Assembly: GCF_018024495.1 (NCBI RefSeq) | Contig: NZ_CP071696.1 | Coordinates: 186,001-250,000, forward strand | Length of the DNA: 64,000 nt | Reading direction: 5' to 3' | Source: Agromyces archimandritae | Lineage (GTDB): Bacteria; Actinomycetota; Actinomycetes; Actinomycetales; Microbacteriaceae | Part shown: positions 1-8,758 of the stretch, piece after piece | Numbering within the stretch: position 1 is the first letter of the stretch | Layout: each line of letters begins with the position of its first letter | The notes under the pieces: generated by a model | The model's database searches: none | The model's input: the letters and a program-made list of their open reading frames with translations, nothing else | Told to the model about the DNA's origin: nothing | Translations under genes and position numbers: made by a program

Positions 1-646
1 CGGCGATGGGGTCGTGGGTGACCATCGCGATCGACTGCCCGTGCAGGCTCGCCGCCGAGGCGAGCAGCGCGAGGACCTCGCGGCCCGTGCGCGAATCGAG
101 GTTGCCCGTCGGCTCGTCGGCGAAGACGAGGTCGGGCTTGGTCGCGAGGGCCCGGGCGATCGCCACGCGCTGCTGCTGGCCGCCGGAGAGCTCGTGCGGG
201 CGGTGTCCGAGGCGCTCCCGCAGGCCGAGGGTGTCGACGAGCTCGTCGATCCACGCCCGCTCGATGCCGGAGGGTTTGCGGCCGTCGAGCTCGAACGGCA
301 GCCGGATGTTGCCGGCGATGTCGAGGGTGGGCACGAGGTTGAACGACTGGAAGACGAAGCCGATGCGACGGCGGCGCAGCACCGTCAGCGCGCTGTCGGA
401 GAGCCGGGTGATGTCGGTGTCGCCGAGCCAGACCTCGCCCGCGGTGGCCTGGTCGAGGCCGGCGAGCAGGTGCATGAGCGTCGACTTGCCGGAGCCCGAC
501 GGGCCCATGATCGCGGTGAACTCGCCGCGGCGGAGACCGAGGGAGACGTCGTCGAGGGCGGTGACGGGGTTCGCGGCGGTGCCGTAGCGCTTCGTGAGGC
601 CGACGGCGCGGGCGATGAGGCCGAGGTCGGAGGGTTGGATCTGCAT
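1..646 (-). CDS. ABC transporter ATP-binding protein, MacB/LolD type (3' end cut off by the window)
   Basis: The minus-strand frame from the ATG at 646 runs open to the window edge, giving about 215 residues of an ATPase with no stop codon. It shows a Walker A motif (GPSGSGKST), a Q-loop (FQSFNLVP), an ABC signature (LSGGQQQRVAIARAL), Walker B (LVFADEPTGNLDS) and an H-loop (AMVTHDP), all in normal order. The ADEPTGNLDS form is typical of MacB/LolD-type ATPases that work with FtsX-like permeases to move peptides, antibiotics or lipoproteins; the permease would lie beyond position 1. The two-component genes just upstream probably control it. No clear ribosome site precedes the ATG, and a -10-like TACCGT ends 7 nt before it, so the mRNA may be leaderless. 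Confidence 0.9.
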   Translation of the reverse strand, partial: MQIQPSDLGLIARAVGLTKRYGTAANPVTALDDVSLGLRRGEFTAIMGPSGSGKSTLMHLLAGLDQATAGEVWLGDTDITRLSDSALTVLRRRRIGFVFQSFNLVPTLDIAGNIRLPFELDGRKPSGIERAWIDELVDTLGLRERLGHRPHELSGGQQQRVAIARALATKPDLVFADEPTGNLDSRTGREVLALLASAASLHGQSIAMVTHDPIA

Positions 647-653
647 GCTTCCG

Positions 654-722
654 ACGGTATGCGGCTCGTCCGGCGTCGCGCGTCGGCCGCGAGGCGGCAT
701 CCGCGTCATCCTGCAGGATGAC
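654..722 (-). promoter_or_regulatory. Probable promoter and regulator-binding palindrome for the ABC transporter
   Basis: Positions 705-722 form a perfect 18-bp palindrome (GTCATCCTGCAGGATGAC) between the response-regulator stop and the ATPase start. A -10-like TACCGT (minus strand, 659-654) lies 7 nt before the ATPase ATG, placing the palindrome about 60-75 bp upstream of the inferred transcript start. That distance suits activation by the neighbouring NarL-type regulator. This is inferred from position and symmetry only. Confidence 0.5.
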
Positions 723-728
723 CCGCGC

Positions 729-1394
729 TCAGTCGGCGGCCGGCAGCTCGTGCTCGTAGGCGAAGACGACGAGCTGCACACGGTCGCGGAGCCCGAGCTT
801 GGCGAGGATGCGGCTCACATGCGTCTTCACGGTCGCTTCGCTCAGGAACTCGGTGGCGGCGATCTCGCCGTTGGAGAGACCGCGCGCCGCGAGGCGGAAG
901 ATCTCGCGCTCGCGGGGCGTGAGATCCGCCCACGATGCCGGCGCGGGTGCCCGGCCCGAGCCGCGCGAGGCGTGCGCGATGAGCTCGCGCGTCGCGTTCG
1001 CGGCGATGACCGCGTTGCCGCGGTGCACGGTGCGGATCGCGGCGAGCAGGAACTCGGGGTCGGCGTCCTTCAGCACGAAACCGCTCGCGCCGGCGCGGAT
1101 CGCGCGCGCCGCGTTCTCGTCCAGGTCGAAGGTCGTGAGCACGAGGATCCGCGGCGGGGTCCGGCCGGCTGCGGCGGCGTCCGCCAGGATCGCCTCGGTC
1201 GCCTGGATGCCGTCGCGCACCGGCATCCGCACGTCCATGAGCATGACGTCGGGCCGGCCGCGTACGGCCAGGCCGATCGCCTCCTGACCGTCGCCGGCCT
1301 CACCGGCGAACTCGAGGTCGGGCTGCGACTCGACGAGCATGCGGACACCGGCGCGGAAGAGCGCCTGGTCGTCGACGAGGGCGACGCGGATCAT
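729..1394 (-). CDS. NarL/FixJ-family response regulator
   Basis: A 221-residue two-domain regulator. The receiver domain (about 1-120) has the acidic DD pair near residue 8, the phosphorylation aspartate D54 in LMDVRMP, and the conserved lysine in FVLKDA. A LuxR-type helix-turn-helix fills about 150-215 (LTPREREIFRLAARGLSNGE onward). Its ATG overlaps the stop of the upstream histidine kinase by 4 nt (ATGA), so the two are translationally coupled. It is expected to be phosphorylated by that kinase and to control the adjacent ABC transporter genes; the 18-bp palindrome just past its stop is the obvious candidate site. The signal sensed is unknown. Confidence 0.93.
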   Translation of the reverse strand: MIRVALVDDQALFRAGVRMLVESQPDLEFAGEAGDGQEAIGLAVRGRPDVMLMDVRMPVRDGIQATEAILADAAAAGRTPPRILVLTTFDLDENAARAIRAGASGFVLKDADPEFLLAAIRTVHRGNAVIAANATRELIAHASRGSGRAPAPASWADLTPREREIFRLAARGLSNGEIAATEFLSEATVKTHVSRILAKLGLRDRVQLVVFAYEHELPAAD

Positions 1395-2593
1395 GCGGGC
1401 TGCCTTCCGGATCTGGCGGGGATGCGGGCGCGGACGACGAAACGCCCGCCGGCGGGTTCGGCGTGCAGGGTGCCGCCGGTCAGCTGCGCTCGTTCTCGCA
1501 TGCCCGGGATGCCGTGGCGCAACGCCCCCGGCGGTCCCGGCTGCCGTCCGTCCTCCTTCAGCGCGCTCGCCACGGTCACCGACACCCCTGCGCCGTCCCA
1601 GTCGAAGCGGAGTTCGACCGGTTCCTCGGTGTCGCCGTGGCGGAGCGCGTTCGTGAGGGCCTCCTGCACGATGCGGTAGACGGCGATCTGGTGGCCGGTC
1701 GGCAGTTCCACGGGATCGCCGTGCGTTTCGGCCCGCACGTCGAGGCCGGCGGCGCGCAGCTGGTCGAGCAGGAGCTCGAGGTCCTCGATGACGGGCTGCG
1801 GTGCACCCCCTTCGTCGTGGCGGAGTTCGGCGAGCAGCATCCGCACGTCGCCGAGGGCGCCGCGGGCGACACCGGCGATCGTGCCGAGGGCGTCGACGGC
1901 TGCTTCGGGTTTGGCCGCCGCCGCGAAGCGGGCCCCGTCGGCCTGGGCGATGACGACGGCGAGCGAATGGGCCACGACATCGTGCATGTCGCGTGCGATG
2001 CGCGAACGCTCCTGTTCGACGACCATGCGGTATTCGGCGAGGGTCCGGTCGCGGCGCGCCAGTTCCTCGTTGCGTTTGGCGGCGCGCGAGGCGCGGACGG
2101 TGCGCACCACGAGGCCCGCCGTCCAGGCCAGGGCGAAGAGGGAGACCGAGGCGATGAAGACGAGGGTGCCCCACATGAGCATCCCGAGCCCCGACTGCGG
2201 GGCGCCGTCGGTGACGAGGCCGAGCTGGACGACGCCGAGGTACACGGCGGCGGCGACGGCGCCGAGCACCGCCGAGGCGAGGCCCGCCCAGCGCACGCGG
2301 CGGGATCCGTGCGCCGAACTGGCGTACAGCACGCCGAGCACGGCGGAATCGGCGAGGGCCGGCGGCAGCATGAGCCCCATCGTGAGCAGCGCTCCGGCCC
2401 AGGCCAGGGCGAGCGAGAGGTCCGGCCGCAGGCGGCGGACGCCGAGGGCGGCCGTATAGGCGACCAGGGGCAGCAGGCCCGCGGCCGAGGCGTGCAGCGA
2501 GAACGGCAGGCAGACGAGCGCGAACACGCCCGCGAGGACGAGGTCGACCACGAGCTGCGATCGCGGGATCCGCCCGGCCGGCTCCGAAGGCAC
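1391..2593 (-). CDS. Sensor histidine kinase, HisKA_3 type (NarL-system partner)
   Basis: A membrane kinase of about 400 residues. The first 165 residues hold several hydrophobic segments, with little extracytoplasmic loop, so it probably senses something within or at the membrane. The dimerisation/H-box is RSRIARDMHDVVAHSL with the phospho-acceptor histidine near residue 204, followed by a HATPase_c domain with an N-box-like IVQEALTNALRHG and a glycine-rich end. I start it at GTG 2593 because GGGAGG lies 6 nt upstream; the in-frame GTG at 2599 abuts that site and is too close. It heads a kinase-regulator pair and overlaps the regulator by 4 nt. Such systems next to MacB-type transporters often respond to envelope-active compounds, but this is only analogy. 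Confidence 0.9.
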   Translation of the reverse strand: MPSEPAGRIPRSQLVVDLVLAGVFALVCLPFSLHASAAGLLPLVAYTAALGVRRLRPDLSLALAWAGALLTMGLMLPPALADSAVLGVLYASSAHGSRRVRWAGLASAVLGAVAAAVYLGVVQLGLVTDGAPQSGLGMLMWGTLVFIASVSLFALAWTAGLVVRTVRASRAAKRNEELARRDRTLAEYRMVVEQERSRIARDMHDVVAHSLAVVIAQADGARFAAAAKPEAAVDALGTIAGVARGALGDVRMLLAELRHDEGGAPQPVIEDLELLLDQLRAAGLDVRAETHGDPVELPTGHQIAVYRIVQEALTNALRHGDTEEPVELRFDWDGAGVSVTVASALKEDGRQPGPPGALRHGIPGMRERAQLTGGTLHAEPAGGRFVVRARIPARSGRQPA

Positions 2594-2705
2594 GCTCACC
2601 CTCCCACCGTACGCGGCCGCTCCTGCGCGGCGGCCGCTCCGGCCCGGGAATCATCCTCCGGTCGTATGCGGGATCCGCCGCCCCTGCCGGCCGCCCGGGC
2701 CCGTC

Positions 2706-3623
2706 TCAGAACCCGAGCCGGCCGAGCTGCTTCGGGTCGCGCTGCCAGTCTTTGGCGACCTTCACGCGGATCGAGAGGAAGACCTTCCGGCCGAGCAGCG
2801 CCTCGATCTGGGCGCGCGCCGCGCTGCCGACCTCGCGGAGGCGCACACCGCCCTTGCCGATGATGATGCCCTTCTGGCTGTCGCGTTCGACGAAGAGGTT
2901 CGCGTACACCTCCAGCAGGTCCTTGTCCTCGCGCTCGACGAGGTCGTCGATCGTGACGGCGATCGAGTGCGGCAGTTCGTCGGAGACGCCTTCGAGGGCG
3001 GCCTCGCGCACGAGTTCGGCGATGCGTTCCTCGGTCTGCTCGTCCGTCAGGGTCTCGGCCGGGTACAGCGGCTGCTCGGACGGGGGCAGCAGCGCGATGA
3101 GCTCGTCGGCGAGCACGTCGAGCTGCTCGCCGCGCGGCGCCGACACGGGGATGATCGCATCCCACTCCCGCAGCTCGGAGACGGCGAGCAGCTGCTCGGC
3201 GACGCGGGCTTTGCCGGCCAGGTCGGTCTTCGTGACGACGGCGACCTTCTTGGCCCGCGGGAAATCGTCGAGCTGCTCGTTGATGAAGCGGTCGCCGGGG
3301 CCGATCTTCTCGTCGGCGGGCACGCAGAGCGCGATGACGTCGACGTCGCCGAGGGTGGACTGCACGAGGGTGTTCAGCCGTTCGCCGAGCAGCGTGCGGG
3401 GGCGGTGGATGCCGGGGGTGTCGACGAGGATGAGCTGGCCCTGCGGGCGGTGGACGATGCCGCGGATCGCCCGTCGGGTCGTCTGCGGTTTCGAGCTCGT
3501 GATCGCGACCTTCTCGCCCACGAGGGCGTTGGTCAGGGTCGATTTGCCGACGTTCGGGCGGCCCACGAACGAGGCGAATCCGGCACGGTACTCGGGCACG
3601 GACGATTCGGGGGATTCAGGCAT
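2706..3623 (-). CDS. era: GTPase Era
   Basis: A 305-residue GTPase that binds 16S rRNA and helps mature the 30S subunit. The G1 motif GRPNVGKS lies at about 21-28, the G3 motif DTPGIH follows, then a TKTD G4 motif, and a C-terminal KH domain contains GIIIGKGG. The length matches the family. It is the last gene of the hrcA-led operon, its start overlapping the stop of the CorC-like gene by 8 nt. The phoH-ybeY-CorC-era order is a well-known conserved block linking rRNA processing and ribosome assembly. Confidence 0.97.
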   Translation of the reverse strand: MPESPESSVPEYRAGFASFVGRPNVGKSTLTNALVGEKVAITSSKPQTTRRAIRGIVHRPQGQLILVDTPGIHRPRTLLGERLNTLVQSTLGDVDVIALCVPADEKIGPGDRFINEQLDDFPRAKKVAVVTKTDLAGKARVAEQLLAVSELREWDAIIPVSAPRGEQLDVLADELIALLPPSEQPLYPAETLTDEQTEERIAELVREAALEGVSDELPHSIAVTIDDLVEREDKDLLEVYANLFVERDSQKGIIIGKGGVRLREVGSAARAQIEALLGRKVFLSIRVKVAKDWQRDPKQLGRLGF

Positions 3624-4962
3624 GGCGGCGCTCCTCGCGACGGGCGGGTCGATCTTCGGGGTCGTCGGGCGTTTCGGCGGCGAAGGCGCGCTGCACGTCG
3701 ATGAGCGCCTGGTCGCGCCAGGCGATCACGGTCGACAGGCGTTTGCGGCGGCCCTCGGTGCGTTCGGCTTCGAGCACGAGGCCGCTCGCTGGGACCCGGT
3801 CGCCGCTCTGCGGCAGCCGGCCGAGCTCCTTGGCGACGAGTCCGCCGACCGAATCGACGTCCTCGTCGTCGAGTTCGATGCCGAAGAGCTCTCCGAGCTC
3901 GTCGATCGCGAGCCGGGCGCTGACCCGGTACCGGCCGTCGCCGAGGGCCTCGATCTCGGGCGCCTCGCGGTCGTACTCGTCGGAGATGTCGCCGACGAGC
4001 TCCTCGATGAGGTCTTCGAGGGTGACGAGACCGGCGATGCCGCCGTATTCGTCGACGACCATCGCGAGATGGTTGGACTGCTGCTGCATCTGCCGGAGCA
4101 GGGCGTCGGCCTTCATCGACTCGGGCACGAACACGGCCTCGCGCACGAGGTCGCCGACGGTGATGGTCTCGGCGGCGAGGGGCCGCTCGAACCCGAGTTT
4201 GGCGAGGTCGCGCAGGTAGAGGATGCCGGCGATCTCGTCGGCGTCGCCGTCGTCGATGACGGGGATGCGTGAGAAGCCCTCCTTCAGGAACAGCGCCATC
4301 GCCGGCACGAGCCCTTCGGTGCGGTCGATGGTGATCATGTCGGTGCGCGGCACCATCACCTCGCGCACGACGGTCTCGTTGAATTCGAAGATCGAGTGGA
4401 TGAGTTCGCGGTCGTCCTCCTCGAGCACCTCGAGCTCGGTCGCCTCGTCGACCATGCTGAGCAGCTGCGCCTCGCTCGAGACGCCGGCGAAGCGGATCCG
4501 GCCGGGCGTGACCCGGTTGCCGAGGGCGACGAGCGCGTTGGCGAGCGGGCCGATGATGACACGGAGGAAGTGCACAACGGGCGCCGAGAGCCGGAGCACG
4601 GTCGCGGCGTGCGCCCGGCCGACGCTGCGCGGGCTCGCGCCGACGAGCACGAAGGAGACGGCCGTCATGATGAGGGCGGAGGCCAGCAGCACGAGCCAGA
4701 CGTTCTCGATGAGCGAGGAGAACGCGATCGTGACGAGCACGGCGGCGGTCGTCTCGACGACGATGCGCACGAAGTTCACGGCGTTCACATGCGCGCCGGC
4801 GTCTTCGGCGATCATGCGGAGGGAGCGTTTGGCCCGGGATCGCTCGGCGAGCTCGACGAGGTCGGCACGGCTGGCCTGCCCGATCGCCGAATCCACGGCA
4901 GCCATGAGGCCGCCGAACGCGACGAGCACGAAGGCGACCCCGAAGAACCACCAGGCGAGCAT
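3616..4962 (-). CDS. CNNM/CorC (hemolysin-family) membrane protein with CBS domains
   Basis: 448 residues, starting at the ATG that overlaps the last base of ybeY's stop (TGATG). The N-terminal third is a DUF21-type membrane domain with hydrophobic segments near 1-25, 75-100 and 110-130. It is followed by a CBS-domain pair (about 195-325, including VMVPRTDMITID and VDEYGGIAGLVTLEDLIEEL) and a C-terminal CorC_HlyC domain (about 345-425) with an arginine-rich end. Relatives are implicated in Mg2+/Co2+ homeostasis or export; older names call them hemolysins, which should not be taken as function. The position between ybeY and era is conserved in many actinobacteria. Confidence 0.9.
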   Translation of the reverse strand: MLAWWFFGVAFVLVAFGGLMAAVDSAIGQASRADLVELAERSRAKRSLRMIAEDAGAHVNAVNFVRIVVETTAAVLVTIAFSSLIENVWLVLLASALIMTAVSFVLVGASPRSVGRAHAATVLRLSAPVVHFLRVIIGPLANALVALGNRVTPGRIRFAGVSSEAQLLSMVDEATELEVLEEDDRELIHSIFEFNETVVREVMVPRTDMITIDRTEGLVPAMALFLKEGFSRIPVIDDGDADEIAGILYLRDLAKLGFERPLAAETITVGDLVREAVFVPESMKADALLRQMQQQSNHLAMVVDEYGGIAGLVTLEDLIEELVGDISDEYDREAPEIEALGDGRYRVSARLAIDELGELFGIELDDEDVDSVGGLVAKELGRLPQSGDRVPASGLVLEAERTEGRRKRLSTVIAWRDQALIDVQRAFAAETPDDPEDRPARREERRHA

Positions 4963-5423
4963 CAGCGTCGTCGCTCCTGCATGGCGAAGCCGACGAGGAT
5001 GTCGCGCTGGATGCCGAACATCTCCTTCTCCTCGGCGGGTTCGGCGTGGTCGAAGCCGAGCAGGTGCAGGATGCCGTGCGTGGTGAGCAGCAGCAGCTCC
5101 TCGGTGAGGGAGTGCTTGGCGGTCTCGGCCTGGCTCTGGGCGACCTGCGGGCACAGCACGATGTCGCCGAGGAGGCCTGCCGGGGCCGGCTCCTCCTCGG
5201 TGCCGGGGCGCAGTTCGTCCATCGGGAAGCTCAGCACGTCGGTCGGGCCCGGCTCGTCCATCCACTGCACGTGCAGCTGCTCCATCGCACCCTCGTCGAC
5301 GAGCACGATCGCCAGCTCGGCGTCGGGGTGGACGTGCATGGCGTCGAGGGCGTAGACGGCGAGACGCTGCAGGGCGGCCTCGTCGACCTCCATCGACGAT
5401 TCGTTGTTGATCTCGATGCTCAC
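4962..5423 (-). CDS. ybeY: Endoribonuclease/rRNA maturation factor YbeY
   Basis: A 153-residue metalloenzyme. The diagnostic zinc motif is [11 protein letters not shown], giving the HxxxHxxxxxH histidine triad, preceded by the family's DVLSFPM motif. It takes part in 16S rRNA 3' end maturation and 70S quality control. The GTG start overlaps the phoH stop by 4 nt (GTGA), and the stop overlaps the next gene's start by one base, so it is embedded in a tightly coupled operon. Confidence 0.96.
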   Translation of the reverse strand: MSIEINNESSMEVDEAALQRLAVYALDAMHVHPDAELAIVLVDEGAMEQLHVQWMDEPGPTDVLSFPMDELRPGTEEEPAPAGLLGDIVLCPQVAQSQAETAKHSLTEELLLLTTHGILHLLGFDHAEPAEEKEMFGIQRDILVGFAMQERRR

Positions 5424-6496
5424 GAGCTCGTCCCTCTTCTCGGCAGGTGGTCGCGCGTGCCCTTGCCGCGCCGTTCGGCGCGGTTGGCGAACTCGCGCGC
5501 CTGTTCGCGTTCGTAGCGCACCGCCTGCTGGCGCTGGTCGTAGTCGGTGTAGGCGTCGACGATGCGGCCGACGAGGCTGTGCCGGACGACGTCCTCGCTC
5601 GTGAGCCGGGCGAAGTGGATGTCGTCGACATGGTCGAGGATGCGCGTCACGAGCCGGAGGCCGGACGCCCCGCCGGGCAGGTCGATCTGGGTCACATCGC
5701 CGGTGACGACCATCTTCGAGCCGAAGCCGAGGCGGGTGAGGAACATCTTCATCTGTTCTGGCGTCGTGTTCTGCGCTTCGTCGAGGATGACGAAGGCGTC
5801 GTTGATGGTGCGCCCGCGCATATAGGCCAGGGGCGCGACCTCGACGGTGCCGGTGGCCAGGAGCTTCGGGACGAGCTCGGGATCCATCATCTCGTTGAGG
5901 GCGTCGTAGAGCGGCCTGAGATAGGGGTCGATCTTGTCGGTGAGGGTGCCGGGCAGGAAGCCGAGGCGTTCGCCGGCCTCGACCGCCGGGCGGGTGAGGA
6001 TGATGCGGGTGACCTCTTTGCGCTGCAGCGCCTGCACGGCCTTGGCCATCGCCAGGTAGGTCTTGCCGGTGCCGGCCGGGCCGATGCCGAAGACGATGGT
6101 GTGCTCGTCGATCGCGTCGACGTAGTCGCGCTGCCCGGCGGTCTGCGGTCGGATGCTCTTGCCGCGGCTGGAGAGGATGACCTGCCCGAGCACCTCGGAC
6201 GGCTTCGCCCGGGGGTCGGCGTCGAGGATGCGGTCGCTGGAGACGACCTCGGTCGGCGTCGGATCCTGCCCGCTGCGGACGAGCTCGAGCAGCTCCTCGA
6301 CGAGCCGGCGCACCCGTTCCACTTCGCCGGCCTCGCCGCGCAGGGCGATCTCGTTGCCGCGCACGTGCACCTCGACGCCGGGGTGCTCGCGTTCGATCGT
6401 GGTCAGCAGCCGGTCCTGCGGCCCGAGCAGCCGCACCATCTGCACGCCGTCGACGTGCAGGCGGACCTCGGACCCCGGAATCTCAGACTCCGCCAA
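5420..6496 (-). CDS. PhoH-like ATPase/RNA helicase-type protein (YbeZ)
   Basis: About 358 residues. An N-terminal KH-like segment is followed by a PhoH ATPase domain with Walker [12 protein letters not shown] (about 137-147) and Walker B VILDEAQN. PhoH-like proteins of this type pair with YbeY in rRNA processing. I choose the TTG at 6496 as start because a strong GAGGAGG lies 6 nt upstream and homology begins close to it; an in-frame ATG at 6529 would give 11 more residues but lacks a comparable ribosome site. With the TTG start it overlaps the end of the HIT gene by 14 nt. Confidence 0.92.
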   Translation of the reverse strand: MAESEIPGSEVRLHVDGVQMVRLLGPQDRLLTTIEREHPGVEVHVRGNEIALRGEAGEVERVRRLVEELLELVRSGQDPTPTEVVSSDRILDADPRAKPSEVLGQVILSSRGKSIRPQTAGQRDYVDAIDEHTIVFGIGPAGTGKTYLAMAKAVQALQRKEVTRIILTRPAVEAGERLGFLPGTLTDKIDPYLRPLYDALNEMMDPELVPKLLATGTVEVAPLAYMRGRTINDAFVILDEAQNTTPEQMKMFLTRLGFGSKMVVTGDVTQIDLPGGASGLRLVTRILDHVDDIHFARLTSEDVVRHSLVGRIVDAYTDYDQRQQAVRYEREQAREFANRAERRGKGTRDHLPRRGTSS

Positions 6497-6833
6497 GCGA
6501 GGCCTCCTCGAGCCCGCCGGCGAGCACATGCGCGTGCACGTGGAACACCGTCTGGCCGGCGCCGGCGCCGGAGTTGAACACGAGCCGGAAGTCGCCGTCG
6601 GCCTGCTCGTCGGCGATCCGCTTCGCCGCGGCGACCATCTCGGCCAGCAGCGCCGGGTCGGCGGCGGCGAGTTCGACGACGTCGCGGTACGCCTCGGTCT
6701 TCGGCGTCACGACGATGTGCACGGGAGCCTTCGGCGCGATGTCGCGGAACGCGATCAACCGCTCGTCCTCGAAGACGATGTCGGCTGGGATCTCGCGGGC
6801 GATGATGCGGCTGAACACCGAGGGTTCTGACAT
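6483..6833 (-). CDS. HIT-family hydrolase (HINT-like)
   Basis: A 116-residue histidine-triad protein. The catalytic motif HVHAHVLAG (HxHxH) is near the C-terminus, and an N-terminal FSRIIAREIPADIVFEDE stretch is typical of HINT/PKCI-type nucleotide phosphoramidases, which act on purine nucleoside phosphoramidates or adenylates. An ATG 9 nt further upstream (6842) is possible, but the AGGA at proper spacing favours 6833. It sits between rsmE and phoH in the heat-shock/rRNA operon, a common actinobacterial arrangement. Confidence 0.93.
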   Translation of the reverse strand: MSEPSVFSRIIAREIPADIVFEDERLIAFRDIAPKAPVHIVVTPKTEAYRDVVELAAADPALLAEMVAAAKRIADEQADGDFRLVFNSGAGAGQTVFHVHAHVLAGGLEEASLGGV

Positions 6834-6862
6834 GCCTTCCATCCTATGGCCGGGGGCCCGCC

Positions 6863-7594
6863 TCACCAGCGGCCGAGCCGCGCGGCGAGCACCGCGATCG
6901 CGGCCGGCCCGGCCGTGGAGGTGCGCAGCACCTCCGGCCCGAGCCGCACCGCTTCGGCGCCGGCCGCGCCGAGCGCCTCGAGCTCGCCCGGGTCGATGCC
7001 TCCCTCGGGGCCGACGACGAGGACGAGCTCGCGCCCGTCGGGCTCGAGCCCCGCCAGGGGGGCGGATGCGGTCGGTTCGAGCAGCAGCACGCGGCGGCCG
7101 GCGAGGAGCGCGGGCAGTTCGTGCGTCGAGGCGACCGGGTGCACCTCCGGCATCCACGCCCGCATCGACTGCTTCGTCGCCTCGCGGGCGATGGATGCCC
7201 AGCGCTCCCGGCCCTTGGCGGCCTTCGGCCCCTCCCAGCGCGAGACGGAGCGCCTGGCCGCCCACGGCACGATCTCGTCGACGCCGAGCTCGGTGGCCGC
7301 CTGCACGGCGAGCTCGTCGCGGCCGCCCTTGGCCAGGGCCTGCACGAGCACGATGCGGGTGCCCGGGGCATCCACCCGCCGCACCGAGACGACGCGGACC
7401 GTGAGGCGTTTCGGCTCGACGGATTCGACGACGCCGTCCACGATGGTGCCCCGGCCGTCGCCGATCGCGACCTGCTCGCCGACGCGGATGCGCGCGACGG
7501 TCGCCGCATGCCGCGCCTCGTCGCCGGCGAGCTCGACCGCGTCGCCCGGGCGGATGCCGTCGCCGAGCGATTCGTCGAGGTAGAGGTTCGCCAT
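6863..7594 (-). CDS. rsmE: 16S rRNA (uracil1498-N3)-methyltransferase RsmE
   Basis: 243 residues, the usual RsmE length. An N-terminal PUA-like segment (about 1-75, with GDEARHAATVARIRVGE) precedes a SPOUT methyltransferase domain, whose knotted cofactor site is represented by VLVVGPEGGIDPGEL and LRTSTAGPAAIAVL. It methylates U1498 of 16S rRNA. It follows dnaJ by 11 nt and precedes the HIT gene, the standard dnaJ-rsmE-HIT order of Gram-positive hrcA operons. Confidence 0.95.
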   Translation of the reverse strand: MANLYLDESLGDGIRPGDAVELAGDEARHAATVARIRVGEQVAIGDGRGTIVDGVVESVEPKRLTVRVVSVRRVDAPGTRIVLVQALAKGGRDELAVQAATELGVDEIVPWAARRSVSRWEGPKAAKGRERWASIAREATKQSMRAWMPEVHPVASTHELPALLAGRRVLLLEPTASAPLAGLEPDGRELVLVVGPEGGIDPGELEALGAAGAEAVRLGPEVLRTSTAGPAAIAVLAARLGRW

Positions 7595-7605
7595 GCGCGC
7601 CCCGT

Positions 7606-8705
7606 TCAGGCCCGGAACTTGTCGCGGAGCTTGGCGAACAGCCCCTGCTGGAAATGCGCGAGCTTCGGCGCGGGCGCCTTCTGCGCACGGCGGAACTGCT
7701 CGATGAGCTCGCGCTCCTTGCCCGACAGCTTCGACGGCGTGACGACGTGCACGCCGATGCGGAGGTCGCCGCGGCCGGAGCCGCGGAGCTTGGTGATGCC
7801 GCGATCGCGCACCGTGATGATCTCGCCCGACTGCACGCCCGGCTTCACCTCGACCTCGACGTCGCCGTCGAGGGCCTCGATCGTCGCCGTGGCGCCGAGC
7901 ACCGCATCCGGCATCGAGACCTCGAGGGTGGCGAGGAGGTCGTCGCCGTTGCGACTGAAGACCTCGTGGCCGCGCACCTTGATCTCCAGGTACAGGTCGC
8001 CGTTCGGGCCGCCGGCCGGGCCCGCCTCGCCCGAACCGGGCATCTGGATGCGGTTGCCCGTGTCGACGCCCGCGGGGATGTCGACGGGCACCGTGCGACG
8101 CGCACGCACGCGGCCCTGACCCTGGCAGGTGACGCACGGGGTGGCGATGATCGTGCCGTAGCCGCGGCAGGTGCCGCACGGGCTCGACGTCATCACATTG
8201 CCGAGCAGCGAACGCACCGAACGCTGGATGGAGCCGGTGCCGTGGCAGATGTCGCAGGTGACGGGCGCGGTGCCGGGTTGGCAGCAGGAGCCGTGGCAGG
8301 TGTCGCACACGATCGCCGTGTCGACCTCCAGGTCGCGGTGGGTGCCGAAGATCACCTCGTCGAGGTCGACCTCGACGCGCAGCAGCGCATCCTGTCCGCG
8401 TTCGCGCCGGCTCTTCGGCCCCCGCGTCTGCCCCCGCCCCCGCCGAAGAAGGTCTCGAAGATGTCGCCGAAGCCGCCGAAGCCGCCCTGGCTGAACCCGC
8501 CCTGGCCGCCCAGGTCGTACTGCTCGCGCTGACGCGGGTCCGAGAGCACGTCGTAGGCGTGGGTGACGAGCTTGAAGCGTTCGGCCGCATCCGCCCCCGG
8601 GTTCACATCGGGGTGCAGTTCGCGCGCAAGCCGGCGGTAGGCCTTCTTGATCTCGTCGGGGGTGGCCTCGCGGGAGACGCCGAGGACCTCGTAGTGGTCA
8701 GCCAA
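7606..8705 (-). pseudogene. dnaJ: Chaperone DnaJ with a single-base frameshift (possibly an assembly error)
   Basis: Two minus-strand frames together make one normal DnaJ of about 369 residues. The first frame (8705 to a stop at 8352) encodes the J-domain with the HPD motif ([13 protein letters not shown]) and a Gly/Phe-rich linker ending in [10 protein letters not shown]. The second carries four CxxCxGxG zinc repeats (CDTCHG, CDICHGTG, CGTCRGYG, CVTCQGQG) and the C-terminal substrate domains. Homologous sequence resumes in the second frame right after the G-run ([14 protein letters not shown]), so one G appears to be missing in the paired five-base C-runs at 8431-8441 (plus strand). The start is TTG 8705, giving the usual MADHYEVLG beginning, with AAAGGA 10 nt upstream. 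It would be a co-chaperone of DnaK under HrcA control. Confidence 0.9.
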
Positions 8706-8758
8706 GAGCGGCAAGTCCTTTCATGGGGTGGTGCGTGCGGGCGCTTCGCGGGCCCGCG

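Noticed and set aside
3616..4962. Calling the CBS-domain protein a hemolysin
   Set aside because: The name comes from an old family label; domains are DUF21-CBS-CorC, linked to metal homeostasis, with no toxin features.
8431..8441. Programmed ribosomal frameshift in dnaJ
   Set aside because: No slippery heptamer with downstream pseudoknot is evident, and dnaJ is not known to use frameshifting. A missing base in a homopolymer, as also seen in pyrD, explains it more simply.
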